DNA of 64,000 nucleotides from Collimonas fungivorans Ter331 (GTDB lineage Bacteria; Pseudomonadota; Gammaproteobacteria; Burkholderiales; Burkholderiaceae_D), in contig NC_015856.1 in assembly GCF_000221045.1 (NCBI RefSeq), forward strand, positions 62,001-126,000, written 5' to 3'. Position numbers and translations under genes: made by a program. This document shows positions 42,915-51,564 of the stretch, in pieces. Each line of letters begins with the position of its first letter. Positions within the stretch are counted from its first letter, which is position 1. The notes under the pieces are model-generated. The model ran no database searches. It saw nothing but the letters and a program-made list of their open reading frames with translations, and had not been told where the DNA came from.

Positions 42915-44722
42915 CGCAGTATCTCCTCACCTGTTCGTTTGGAAGCTATCACCAATTGCGTAAAGCTGTTGGCATGCACATACAGGCCGAGGAAGCGGTC
43001 CAGGACATTGGCAAACACATGGATGCCGCTACCCACAAAACCTTCCTCGTCCAGCGTTACCCTGATCTCGATGCCGCGCACCAGCGACGCAAACGGATTG
43101 CCGGGCAGCCAGGCGGTGGCGGCCTTGTGGTCGATGCCGACCACGCTGCCGATCTGGCGCTGGGAAATCGCCGAACGCGGTAAATCGTACAAGCTCAGGG
43201 TTTCTTGCAAAGCCTCCAGGCCGCCCTTGGCCAGCGACAGGTGGTTCAATGCAAGATGGGAAATCAGGCGCCAGTGCGCGCCGCGGCCGCGCTCGAAGCG
43301 GCACGGTTCGGACGGTTTGCGCAAGAAGCCGATGGAGTTCACCAGCGAACCGCCTTCCAAGAACAGGTCGCCGCCGGCCAGGCCGTAAGCCAGGGAAGCC
43401 GGCAGGTTGCGATTGCAGCAGGTCAGCTCGATGCTCAGCGTATCGGTTTCTATGGTGGCCGGATCGAAGTCGATGTCGACGATGGAAATTTCGGTTTCAT
43501 AGCCCGGACTGCGCGACGCAACCATTTCGTCGCGCCGCATGGCCCAGTAATGGCCTGCCTTGTCCACGCTTTCGCCGTGACGCAAGGAATAGAAAGGCCG
43601 GAATTCGGTAATCGATTCACCTTCCGGGGTTTGCCGCACCAGCTGCACCGAATCGATGGAATGCACTTCATACGCATAGGCGCGCCGCGAGTCGCCTACT
43701 ACCGGATAGTAGGCGCTGGTGTGGGTCAGCCGGATCGGGTCGCCGCGCTGCTTGAACAGGTTGATGACCGGGGTGCAGCCTAGCAGCAGGTTGTTGGTCG
43801 ACAAGGTGCCCAGCATGCGCGCGGTGTTGGAGTCGGCGCGCAGCCCGGACAGCACCAGGTGCAAGGTGAATTTCTTGCAGCCGGGCGGCAGCAGCTTTGT
43901 GATTTCGGCAACATCGACGTCAAAGAAATTGAATTTCTCTGGATAGGAAAAGTACTCGGTCAGCAGCCGGTAGGCAGGATGCGAGCGGGCCGGGAAGTCG
44001 ATCAACGATTCGTCTTCTTCAAAGCCGACAGGGGTGACCGGGATCTTGTTCACGGCATGCCATTTGCCGCTCTTGCCGACTTCGACATAGGCGCGCACGG
44101 TGCGCATGAACAGGGTGTCGCGCAGTGCCGCGCAGAACGACGGTTCGCCGTCGATGAATACGCGCAGGCTCTTGATGCCCAGTTCGGCAAAACCGGCTTG
44201 CTCCGCCGTGCTCTCGAAAGTGATGCCGATGCGTGAGCTGGCGGTAGGCGGCAGCAGCACCGCGTCCGGCGGTTCGATGATGGGGTCGAATACCGCATGC
44301 GACAGCTGCACCGGCGCCACCGTCACTTCATAGGTCGTCTTGAACTTGCAAGCCACGCCCTTGACCTGGCGCGTGGTCAGTTCGGTGCCGCGCGGCACCG
44401 GCATGGCGGTAGTCAGCTGCGCCGCCGCGACGCTGTAGTCCATGCGTGCGATCGAGCAGGAGGGAAACGGCCGCAGGTAATGCGGATACAGCACTTCGAA
44501 CAGGGCTTCGGTAAATTCCGGGTAATCGTCGTCCAGCCGCTTCGAGGTGCGGGCATTGATCAGCGCAAACGACTGGATCATGCGCTCGATGTGCGGATCT
44601 TCGGATACTTCGCCGGACATCAGCAGGCGGCTGGCAATCTTCGGATAGCGTTCGGAAAATTCGCGCGAATAGCGTCTCAGGAAACCGAGCTCGCGCTCGT
44701 AATAGGGAAGTAATTCGTCCAC
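42878..44722 (-). CDS. tssF: T6SS baseplate protein TssF
   Basis: 614 aa, full length. The N-terminal 'LLPYYERELGFLRRYSREFSERYPKIA' (here LLPYYERELGFLR) and 'DPHIERMIQSFALINAR' with 'LYPHYLRPFPS' are diagnostic. Largest baseplate wedge component. Starts one base after the tssE stop and overlaps tssG by 37 bases at its end. Confidence 0.97.
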   Translation of the reverse strand: MDELLPYYERELGFLRRYSREFSERYPKIASRLLMSGEVSEDPHIERMIQSFALINARTSKRLDDDYPEFTEALFEVLYPHYLRPFPSCSIARMDYSVAAAQLTTAMPVPRGTELTTRQVKGVACKFKTTYEVTVAPVQLSHAVFDPIIEPPDAVLLPPTASSRIGITFESTAEQAGFAELGIKSLRVFIDGEPSFCAALRDTLFMRTVRAYVEVGKSGKWHAVNKIPVTPVGFEEDESLIDFPARSHPAYRLLTEYFSYPEKFNFFDVDVAEITKLLPPGCKKFTLHLVLSGLRADSNTARMLGTLSTNNLLLGCTPVINLFKQRGDPIRLTHTSAYYPVVGDSRRAYAYEVHSIDSVQLVRQTPEGESITEFRPFYSLRHGESVDKAGHYWAMRRDEMVASRSPGYETEISIVDIDFDPATIETDTLSIELTCCNRNLPASLAYGLAGGDLFLEGGSLVNSIGFLRKPSEPCRFERGRGAHWRLISHLALNHLSLAKGGLEALQETLSLYDLPRSAISQRQIGSVVGIDHKAATAWLPGNPFASLVRGIEIRVTLDEEGFVGSGIHVFANVLDRFLGLYVHANSFTQLVIASKRTGEEILRCLPRSGDSNLV

Positions 44723-44723
44723 G

Positions 44724-45215
44724 TTAACCGTCCATCCGCATCGCGCGGCGTGCTCTGCTGATTGAATATTGCAAGGTCGACGGCTGCAGCACGGCGTCGA
44801 AGCTCACGGCTTCCTTGGCCGGCCCCACCACCAGCATGGCTGCAATCGCAAAATTCAAGCGGTTGATCGATCCTTCGCGCAGCTCGAGCGAGGCGCGCAC
44901 GTTCCTCAGGCGCGGCTCGTGGCGCGCAATGCCCTGTTCCAGGCACTGGCAGATATGCGCCCGGTCATCCAGGCTGGCCAGGCTCATGCCGGAAAAATCG
45001 TTCAAGCCGTAGGTCAGTATCGACTTGCTGCATTCGGGGAAATTCTTCAGCAATTCTTCGGGAATCACGGTGCGCGTATTGAGCATGGCCTCAAGGTCGC
45101 GGGCGACCGTGTCTTTCAAGGCATCCATCGACAATCGCACTACCAGATCGGATTGCGCAGGCGTGTTGTCGCCGCCCATCAACCGGTCAAACAATCCTGG
45201 AGTGAAACCTTTCAT
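44724..45215 (-). CDS. tssE: T6SS baseplate protein TssE (gp25-like)
   Basis: 163 aa. gp25-like fold with 'LFDRLMGG' at the N-terminus, 'TYGLNDFSGM' in the middle and 'LEQGIARHEPRLRNVRA' whose 'EPR' motif is the one that links sheath and baseplate. It nucleates sheath growth. It follows the terminator after hcp, so its expression depends on read-through or a separate start. Confidence 0.95.
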   Translation of the reverse strand: MKGFTPGLFDRLMGGDNTPAQSDLVVRLSMDALKDTVARDLEAMLNTRTVIPEELLKNFPECSKSILTYGLNDFSGMSLASLDDRAHICQCLEQGIARHEPRLRNVRASLELREGSINRLNFAIAAMLVVGPAKEAVSFDAVLQPSTLQYSISRARRAMRMDG

Positions 45216-45230
45216 CGCTTACCATTCAGG

Positions 45231-45261
45231 AGAAAAAAAGAGCCGCAGCATGCGGCTCTTT
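45231..45261 (-). terminator. Intrinsic terminator between hcp and tssE
   Basis: On the minus strand an 11-bp perfect stem (AAAGAGCCGCA/TGCGGCTCTTT, three-base loop) followed by seven Ts. It starts 17 bases after the hcp stop and lies inside the operon. Partial termination here would give much more hcp than baseplate message. Confidence 0.88.
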
Positions 45262-45277
45262 GTTCAACACAAGAAAA

Positions 45278-45769
45278 TTACACGACCTTGTTGGTCGACA
45301 GATCCCAGCCGCCGGAAGTATTGCCGCCCGAACCGCCGCCGATTTTTTGCTGTGTGTACTTCCATTTGACCTGGGAGTACTTCAGGCTGATGCTTTCGCT
45401 CAGCACGTCGCCTTCCTGGACCGATGGCGTGACGTCGGAAATCAGCAGGTTGACCAGCTCGATTTCGAAATACTTGATGCGGTCGCCCTTGCCGTCGGCG
45501 CGCAGGAATTCGAACTTGGCTTTCGGGATGGTCTTACCCGATGAGCAGTTCTGCAGCAGCAGCGGCGTAGCCAGATCGGCGATCTTGGTCACGACGATGT
45601 CCTTGTGTTCGCAACGCTCGGCTGTGTGGCCGCCGCCGGTGGATGCAGTCGCCGACTTTGGCTGCAGCACTTCCCATTGCACCGATTTGCACTCGATCCA
45701 GTCCTTGTGCGCACTGTCGGTCGACTCGCCCTTGATGCCGTCGATTTGCAGATAAACGTCAATTGCCAT
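45278..45769 (-). CDS. hcp: T6SS tube protein Hcp (TssD)
   Basis: 163 aa. 'MAIDVYLQIDGIKGES' start, 'HKDIVVTKIADLATP' and 'CSSGKTIPKAKFEF' in the middle and 'SLKYSQVKWKYTQQK' near the end identify Hcp. Hexamer rings stack into the inner tube that is fired and can also carry small effectors. The tail is glycine/serine-rich ('GGGSGGNTSGGW'). AAGGGG precedes the ATG. It lies 23 bases after tssC and is followed by a strong terminator. Confidence 0.97.
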   Translation of the reverse strand: MAIDVYLQIDGIKGESTDSAHKDWIECKSVQWEVLQPKSATASTGGGHTAERCEHKDIVVTKIADLATPLLLQNCSSGKTIPKAKFEFLRADGKGDRIKYFEIELVNLLISDVTPSVQEGDVLSESISLKYSQVKWKYTQQKIGGGSGGNTSGGWDLSTNKVV

Positions 45770-45792
45770 AGTGATACCCCTTGTGAATTAAG

Positions 45793-47280
45793 TTAAGACT
45801 TGGTTGACGCTGGTAATTCTGCAACCAAGCGCAGTGAAACTGAAAGTTCGTCAAGCTGGAAGTGCGGGCGCAGGAAGGACACTGCACGGTAGACGCCCGG
45901 ACGTCCCGGTACTTCGGATACCTGCACCGAGGCTTCGCGCAAGGGAAATTGCGCTTTGGCTTCTTGGCTGGCATTGTCATCAAGCAGCACATACTGGGTC
46001 AGCCAACGGTTGAGAAAATCCTCCACGTTGCCTGCCGAAGCAAAGCTGCCGATCTTGTCGCGCATCATCGATTTCATGTAATGCGCAATACGCGATACGG
46101 CAAAAATGTACTGCAGCTGGGCTGACAGCACAGAATTGGCGTTGGCCGAATCGGTATTGTATTTCTTGGCTTTTTGCGTCGACTGCGCGCCGAAGAAGGC
46201 GGCGTAATCGGTGTTCTTGCAATGCACCAGCGAGATGAAGCCGAGGTCGCTCAGTTCTTTTTCGCGGCGGTCGGTAATCGCGATTTCGGTCGGGCACTTG
46301 AGCGCGACTTCGCCTTCGTCGGTCTTGAAGGTGTGGGTCGGCAAGTCTTCCACCAGGCCGCCGCCTTCGACGCCGCGGATCGCCGCGCACCAGCCGAAAT
46401 CTTCAAATGCCTTGGTCAGCTTGGTGCCGAAGGCATACGCTGCGTTACACCAGAGGTACTTGGAGTGATCGGTGCCGTCGACATCTTCGACAAAGTTGAA
46501 GCCTTCGACTGTCTGGCCATCCTTCGGATTGAACGGCAGGCGGCCCAGGAAGCGCGGCAGGGTCAGGCCGACATAACGTGAATCTTCGGATTCGCGGAAA
46601 GACTTCCATTTGGCGTATTCGACGGTCTCGAACACCTTGGCCAAGTCGCGCGGCTTGCCGAGTTCGCTGTAGGTTTCCAGGCCGAACAGCTCAGGCGAGG
46701 CCGAGCTGATGAACGGTGCATGGGCAGCCGCTGCGATATGCGACATCTGTTCGACGAAATACATGTCTTCCGGCTGCCGGGTGATTTCGAAATCGCCCAG
46801 CAGGGAGCCGAACGGCGCACCGCCGAAAGTGCCGAACTCTTCTTCATAGACTTTCTTGAAGATTGCGCTCTGGTCGAACTCGAGGGCGCTCTGGAAGTCC
46901 TTGACCAATTCCCGCTTGGTGGCGTTCAAGACCTTGATCTTGAGGTTCTGGCTGGTGGTCGAGTTGAACACCAGGTAGTGCAGGCCGGTCCAGCTGCTTT
47001 CCAGTTTCTGGAATTCAGGCGCATGGATCACGGCGCTGACCTGGGCGGAAATCAGGCGGTCCAGCTCGGCCACGCGGGCGTCGATGGTGGCCGACAGGTT
47101 GGCCGACACCACCACGGTGCCTTGCATGACCTGGTTCACCAGTTCCGAAATGATGTCTTTGGCGCGGTCGTGCTCGGCGCCGGACTTGGCGACTTTGCTC
47201 TGTTCTACGATCTGGTCGAGCAAACCGGATTCTTCTGCGGCCGCCCCTGCGGCTGGCGCAGAATTATGCTGAAAGGACAT
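45793..47280 (-). CDS. tssC: T6SS sheath protein TssC
   Basis: 495 aa, normal length. 'LDRLISAQVSAVIHAPEFQKLE' start region (LISAQVSAVIHAPEFQ), 'SWTGLHYLV', 'GDFEITRQPEDM' and 'FLGRLPFNP' are typical of the large sheath subunit. With TssB it makes the contractile sheath. It starts one base after the tssB stop. Confidence 0.97.
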   Translation of the reverse strand: MSFQHNSAPAAGAAAEESGLLDQIVEQSKVAKSGAEHDRAKDIISELVNQVMQGTVVVSANLSATIDARVAELDRLISAQVSAVIHAPEFQKLESSWTGLHYLVFNSTTSQNLKIKVLNATKRELVKDFQSALEFDQSAIFKKVYEEEFGTFGGAPFGSLLGDFEITRQPEDMYFVEQMSHIAAAAHAPFISSASPELFGLETYSELGKPRDLAKVFETVEYAKWKSFRESEDSRYVGLTLPRFLGRLPFNPKDGQTVEGFNFVEDVDGTDHSKYLWCNAAYAFGTKLTKAFEDFGWCAAIRGVEGGGLVEDLPTHTFKTDEGEVALKCPTEIAITDRREKELSDLGFISLVHCKNTDYAAFFGAQSTQKAKKYNTDSANANSVLSAQLQYIFAVSRIAHYMKSMMRDKIGSFASAGNVEDFLNRWLTQYVLLDDNASQEAKAQFPLREASVQVSEVPGRPGVYRAVSFLRPHFQLDELSVSLRLVAELPASTKS

Positions 47281-47281
47281 C

Positions 47282-47791
47282 TCAGTCTCCTTGCTTCTTG
47301 GTTTGCTTGCTTAACGCCGCCAGCTTTTCGGTGCTGTTGAGCACATCGTTGAGGATATCTTCCAGCTTGTCGTTGCCGGCCAGCTTGTTGCGCAGGTCGG
47401 CCAGTTTGGTGCGGGCTTCGAGCAGCTGCTTGAGCGGCTCGATCTGCTGGACTACCGCTTCCGGGCGGAAATCGTCGATCGACTTGAACTTCAAGTCGAC
47501 CCCGAACTCGCCGCCGGCGTCGCTCAAATGATTCGGCACGCGGAACGCAGCTCTCGGCTCGACGCCCTTCATCACTTCATCGAAGTTGTCGTTGTCGATA
47601 TTGACGAACTTGCGGTCCTTCAGCTTGGTCTGGGCCACTTCGGACTTGCCGCTGAAATCGCCGATCACGCCCATCACGAACGGCAATTCCTTTTGCTCGA
47701 TGGCGTCGCCGATTTCAACGTCGTATGTCATTTGCACCCGTGGTGGACGGACTTTCTGCAAACGTTTTTGAGTACTCTCTTTTTTAGCCAT
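47282..47791 (-). CDS. tssB: T6SS sheath protein TssB
   Basis: 169 aa. 'RPPRVQMTYDVEIGDAIE' at the N-terminus and 'LPFVMGVIGDFSG' then 'GEFGVDLKFKSIDDFRPEAV' are the family signature. The C-terminal helix is charged and carries the ClpV recognition region. GGGGG lies before the ATG. The TPR-like lipoprotein gene precedes it by about 65 bases. Confidence 0.97.
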   Translation of the reverse strand: MAKKESTQKRLQKVRPPRVQMTYDVEIGDAIEQKELPFVMGVIGDFSGKSEVAQTKLKDRKFVNIDNDNFDEVMKGVEPRAAFRVPNHLSDAGGEFGVDLKFKSIDDFRPEAVVQQIEPLKQLLEARTKLADLRNKLAGNDKLEDILNDVLNSTEKLAALSKQTKKQGD

Positions 47792-47856
47792 AAAACCCCC
47801 GCTGATACCGAATAATCAAGCCCCGACCCGCCTAGCGGGATCAGGATTCATATGAG

Positions 47857-48453
47857 TTACTGCAACGATCCGAATGGATTGGCGCCATCGCCGCTAGGTT
47901 CAGGCGTGCCCGGTTTGGCTGGGACAGCACCCTTTTTGGCGGCGGCTGCGGCTGCTGCCGGCGCCGGACGTGCTACTGCTTTTGGACGGGGCGGCACCAA
48001 CACCGTCTCGCCCAGGCTTTCACGCAGGATTTTGGCCAGTCCCTGTGCTTCGGTGCGGACATTGCCGTTCAAATCGTTTTGTGTGCGTAAATCGTTCAGA
48101 GCCTTGGTCGACAAGCGCAGGCCGCCGACCGCGACTATGCTGTTGGCGACCTTGTCTTTCGGATCGCGTTGCAAGCCTTCCAGCGCATAAGAAATGGCGT
48201 CGCCATAGTTTTCCCCATCGAAACGGATCTGCGCCAAGCGCACCCATGGAGTCTTGTCTGCAGGAAACGCGCTGGTCGCGTCTTTCAGTAATTTGACGGC
48301 TTTGTCGGTCTGCCCGGCTTTTTGTGCGGCGTCGGCTTCAGCCACTATAGAATCCAGTTTGGCTGCGGGATCAACCGCAGGTGGGGTTGCGCAGGCGCTC
48401 ACCAGACACGCCAATGCCACGCCGTAGATAAATTTGCTTTTCCATTGACTCAT
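47857..48453 (-). CDS. TPR-like T6SS accessory lipoprotein (paralogue 2)
   Basis: 198 aa. Signal peptide with lipobox 'LVSAC' (Cys21), then a TPR-like core with 'KTPWVRLAQIRFD', 'YGDAISYALEGLQRDP' and 'STKALNDL', and an alanine/proline-rich tail ending 'PFGSLQ'. The core matches paralogue 1 (28572-29135) closely, but this copy is lipid-anchored where the other is soluble. It opens the sheath operon just upstream of tssB. The anchoring suggests a link between the membrane and the T6SS; role not known. Confidence 0.8.
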   Translation of the reverse strand: MSQWKSKFIYGVALACLVSACATPPAVDPAAKLDSIVAEADAAQKAGQTDKAVKLLKDATSAFPADKTPWVRLAQIRFDGENYGDAISYALEGLQRDPKDKVANSIVAVGGLRLSTKALNDLRTQNDLNGNVRTEAQGLAKILRESLGETVLVPPRPKAVARPAPAAAAAAAKKGAVPAKPGTPEPSGDGANPFGSLQ

Positions 48454-48524
48454 CGTAAACTCGCTTTCTATGTAGCAACTTTTAAATAGCCGAATCTTAA
48501 CAAAACCCGGCAGATGCAGATATC

Positions 48525-48534
48525 ATATTGCCAA
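48525..48534 (-). promoter_or_regulatory. T6SS-associated motif, sheath-operon side
   Basis: TTGGCAATAT on the minus strand, about 72 bases before the TPR-lipoprotein start. Same sequence family as the arms over the tagX promoter. It lies just before a TATGAT-like box, so it may overlap a promoter. Confidence 0.4.
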
Positions 48535-48641
48535 TCTACATCAAAATTTGTGAACTTTGGTTACACCATTGCAACAAGTTTAGTCCAGACCCATACTATG
48601 TGTCTAGGCGACAACTGAGAATGTTGTTGTTTTATACAATA

Positions 48642-48651
48642 TTGGCAATAA
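48642..48651 (+). promoter_or_regulatory. T6SS-associated motif, tssJ side
   Basis: TTGGCAATAA on the plus strand, 64 bases before tssJ. A weak promoter TTGTTT (48627-48632), 16 bases, TAAAAT (48649-48654) overlaps it. The 261-base region between the two divergent units has no gene. Confidence 0.4.
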
Positions 48652-48714
48652 AATATTATTCCAGACGTTATTATCTATCCGGTATTTTTGCAACCCAAAT
48701 AAAGACTAACTTTA

Positions 48715-49314
48715 ATGCGCCCCTTATCTCTCCTGGTTTCGCTGGCCGCAATACTGAGTTTGGCTGGTTGCGCCGCAGGCGCCGTTTCCGCGATCGGCTC
48801 TGTCGCCAGTTCTGTATTGCAGATGTCAGGCATCACCAAGCCAGAGGTTCCCGATGCTCAAAAACCGCCGCGCACCATAGCGATCAAGCTGCATGCAGGC
48901 AGCAATTTGAACGCCGACAGCTCCGGTACGCCGCTTGCCCTGGTCGCCAGAGTATATAAGTTACGACAAAATGGTGCTTTCCAACAGGCTACATACGATA
49001 CATTTACCAATCCGCAGAAAGAAAAAGACGTATTGGGCGCCGATTTGATCGAAGTCAAGGAAATTACACTGGTTCCTGGACAACGTTATGAAGTCAGCGA
49101 AAAAGTCACCAGGGAAGCGGGTTTTGTCGGGATTGTGGCCTTGTTCCGCAAGCCCGCGGCACAACGCTGGAAGGTGACTTTCCCGACCGAGGCTGCGGAA
49201 AAATCAGGCATTACCGTTGGCGCCAACGCCTGTGCGCTGACAGTCGGCACCGGCGTCACGGTTGCGGAAACCGGCGCTGCGACTAAACTTTTAACCCCGG
49301 CCCCATGCGGCTAG
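48715..49314 (+). CDS. tssJ: T6SS outer-membrane lipoprotein TssJ
   Basis: 199 aa. Lipobox 'LAGC' with Cys19. The mature part has the transthyretin-like TssJ fold: 'IAIKLHAGSNLNADSSGTP' region (SNLNADSSG), 'VYKLRQNGAFQQATYD' and 'EVKEITLVPGQRYEV'. It holds the TssM periplasmic tip at the outer membrane. The last 40 residues are a rather longer tail than usual ('GVTVAETGAATKLL'). First gene of the tssJ-tssK-tssL unit. Confidence 0.93.
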   Translation: MRPLSLLVSLAAILSLAGCAAGAVSAIGSVASSVLQMSGITKPEVPDAQKPPRTIAIKLHAGSNLNADSSGTPLALVARVYKLRQNGAFQQATYDTFTNPQKEKDVLGADLIEVKEITLVPGQRYEVSEKVTREAGFVGIVALFRKPAAQRWKVTFPTEAAEKSGITVGANACALTVGTGVTVAETGAATKLLTPAPCG

Positions 49315-49369
49315 CGCGGTCCAGCTAGCGCCACGCGGATTTTGCGTGATGGTTTGAATAAAATGACAT

Positions 49370-50728
49370 GTGAGTAAATACGTGAATCGAACATCGAAAA
49401 TTTTATGGGGCGAGGGCCTGTTTCTACGGCCCCAGCATTTCCAGCAGCAGGACCGGTATCACGAAAACCGCCTGCACGAAACCACCAACGCCTTGCATCC
49501 ATATGCCTGGGGCGTGATGACGGTGCAGCTGGACCGCGATGCGCTGGCCAACAACACGCTGCGTTTATCCGAGCTGTCGGTGATTTTCCAGGACGGCGAG
49601 ATTTACAACGCGCCTGGCGACGACGACCTGCCGGAAGTGGTCGACCTGAGCGATATCCCGCATGCGCAGCAAACCATTACTTATTACGCGGCGCTGCCGT
49701 ACATGAAAGGCTTCGGCGGCAATTTCTCGCCGCTAGGCCAGACCAGCAACTCGACCCGTTACGCCCAGAACAATTCGGCCACGCCGGACCTGTTCACGCA
49801 AGCGGCGGAAGCCGAGCTGACCTATCTGAAAAAATCGGTGCGCATGGTGTCCGAAGTCGAGCCGCGCGATTCGCTGATCAGCTTCCCGCTGATCAAGCTG
49901 CGCCGCATTTCCACCGGCGGCTTCGAGCCGGATCCGACCTTCGTCGCGCCCAGCCTGACGATCCGCAGCGCACCGGCGCTGTATATCCAGCTGCGGCGCC
50001 TGATGGATGCGCTGCAGGCCAAGGTCAACGCCTTGTACGGCCATCATCGCGAGCCGAGCAAGAACGTCATCGAATTCCGTTCCGGCGATATTTCATCGTT
50101 CTGGCTGCTGCACACTGCTAGCTCGGCGTTCGCCGGACTGACGCATTATTTCCACAACCCGGCCTTCCATCCGGAGCGTTTGTACGAGCAGCTGCTGAGC
50201 CTGGCCGGCGCGCTGATGACGTTTTCCAAGAGTTATGCGCTGTCGGACCTGCCGGTGTACCAGCACCAGGATCCGGGGCCGTGTTTCGCCAAGCTCGACA
50301 GCATCATCCGCGAGCTGCTGGACACCGTGATTTCCTCGCGCTACTTCTCGATCGCGCTGTCGGAGAACAAGCCTTCGCACCACCACGGCATGCTCGACTC
50401 CGGCAAGATCGACGACAAGACCGCCTTCTACCTGGCGGTCAACGCCAGCATGCCGGCCATCGAACTGGTCGATATCGTGCCGCTGCGCTTCAAGATCGGC
50501 GCGCCGGACGACGTCGACAAGTTCGTGCTGTCGGCGATGCCGGGGGTCAAGCTGTCGCATTCGCCGCAAGTGCCGGCAGCCTTGCCGGTGCGGCCGGACA
50601 CTTATTATTTTGCCTTGGAAAACAAGGGCGCCCTGTATGATCGTATGCTGCAGGCGCAGTCGATCTCGATTTATGTACCATCCGGCATCAACGACCTTAA
50701 ACTTGAGCTCTTAGCGGTTACATCATGA
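49370..50728 (+). CDS. tssK: T6SS baseplate-membrane connector TssK
   Basis: 452 aa. 'ILWGEGLFLRPQHFQQQDRYHE' opening (FLRPQHFQQQDRY) is diagnostic, then 'YYAALPYMKGF' and the C-terminal 'YYFALENKGALYDRM'. TssK trimers link the baseplate wedges to TssL/TssM. It begins with GTG at 49370, since the ATG one base earlier runs into a stop. The stop overlaps the tssL start by four bases. Confidence 0.96.
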   Translation: MSKYVNRTSKILWGEGLFLRPQHFQQQDRYHENRLHETTNALHPYAWGVMTVQLDRDALANNTLRLSELSVIFQDGEIYNAPGDDDLPEVVDLSDIPHAQQTITYYAALPYMKGFGGNFSPLGQTSNSTRYAQNNSATPDLFTQAAEAELTYLKKSVRMVSEVEPRDSLISFPLIKLRRISTGGFEPDPTFVAPSLTIRSAPALYIQLRRLMDALQAKVNALYGHHREPSKNVIEFRSGDISSFWLLHTASSAFAGLTHYFHNPAFHPERLYEQLLSLAGALMTFSKSYALSDLPVYQHQDPGPCFAKLDSIIRELLDTVISSRYFSIALSENKPSHHHGMLDSGKIDDKTAFYLAVNASMPAIELVDIVPLRFKIGAPDDVDKFVLSAMPGVKLSHSPQVPAALPVRPDTYYFALENKGALYDRMLQAQSISIYVPSGINDLKLELLAVTS

Positions 50729-51501
50729 ACAGACCATCAGCCCCATCCCTGCTCGGCGACAGCGCCGGCGGCCAATACGTAGCGGCGGACACCAGCTCGG
50801 CCAATTCATTGCTGGACCTGATGTACGACGGGTTCTACGCCTTGTTCCTGCTGAAAAACCGCTGTGCGCCTACCGACGAAGCCGGTTTCACGTCGAAGAT
50901 GCAGCGCTTCCTCAGCGATTTCGAACGCGGCGCAAAAAAGCTGGATGTGTCGGCCGAAGACGTCCACGCTGCGAAGTACGCATTTTGCGCGGCGGTCGAC
51001 GAGAACATCCTGCATTCGCAATTCAATATCCGCGATACCTGGGCGCGCCGGCCGCTGCAATTGATCCTGTTCGGCGACCAGCTCGCCGGTGAACATTTCT
51101 TCACCCGCCTGGAAGACCTGCGCGCCAAGGGCGCCCAGCACCTGCAGGCGCTGGAAGTGTTCCACATGTGCCTGCTGCTGGGCTTCCAGGGCAAGTACAT
51201 TATCGAAGGCCCGGAAAAACTGAACTACCTGACGGCCCGCCTGGGCGATGAAATCGCACGCATGAAAGGCAAGAGCGCCGGCTTCGCGCCGCACTGGGAG
51301 CGGCCGGATCAGATCAGCCACAAGCTGCGCAACGAAGTGCCGCTGTGGGCGCTGTGTTCGGTATTCGCCCTGATCGGACTGGGCGGCTATTTTGCACTGA
51401 ACACCATGCTATCGCGCGCCACCGCATCGAGCATCAGCGGTTACAGCGACATCGTCAAACTGGCGCCGCGTGCGTCCTATCTGACCATTACCCTGCCTTG
51501 A
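50725..51501 (+). CDS. tssL: T6SS inner-membrane protein TssL (DotU-like)
   Basis: 258 aa. DotU domain with 'AAKYAFCAAVDENIL' type block ('YAFCAAVDENILHS') and 'GEHFFTRLEDLRA', and one C-terminal membrane helix 'LCSVFALIGLGGYFALNTM'. It ends soon after, so it lacks the peptidoglycan-binding OmpA part some TssL carry; a separate OmpA gene lies at 26343. The ATG overlaps the tssK stop. Confidence 0.95.
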   Translation: MNRPSAPSLLGDSAGGQYVAADTSSANSLLDLMYDGFYALFLLKNRCAPTDEAGFTSKMQRFLSDFERGAKKLDVSAEDVHAAKYAFCAAVDENILHSQFNIRDTWARRPLQLILFGDQLAGEHFFTRLEDLRAKGAQHLQALEVFHMCLLLGFQGKYIIEGPEKLNYLTARLGDEIARMKGKSAGFAPHWERPDQISHKLRNEVPLWALCSVFALIGLGGYFALNTMLSRATASSISGYSDIVKLAPRASYLTITLP

Positions 51502-51515
51502 TCGGATTCGCCTGA

Positions 51516-51548
51516 GGCATTAACTATTTAATGCCCGGCATTCCGGGC
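51516..51548 (+). other. Two mutually exclusive hairpins before vgrG2
   Basis: GGCATTA-6-TAATGCC (51516-51535) and GCCCGG-4-CCGGGC (51533-51548) share three bases, so only one can form at a time. They lie just before the vgrG2 start and could tune its translation or be a weak terminator for the tssL unit. No T-run follows. Confidence 0.35.
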
Positions 51549-51564
51549 ACGTATGGGACACGGC

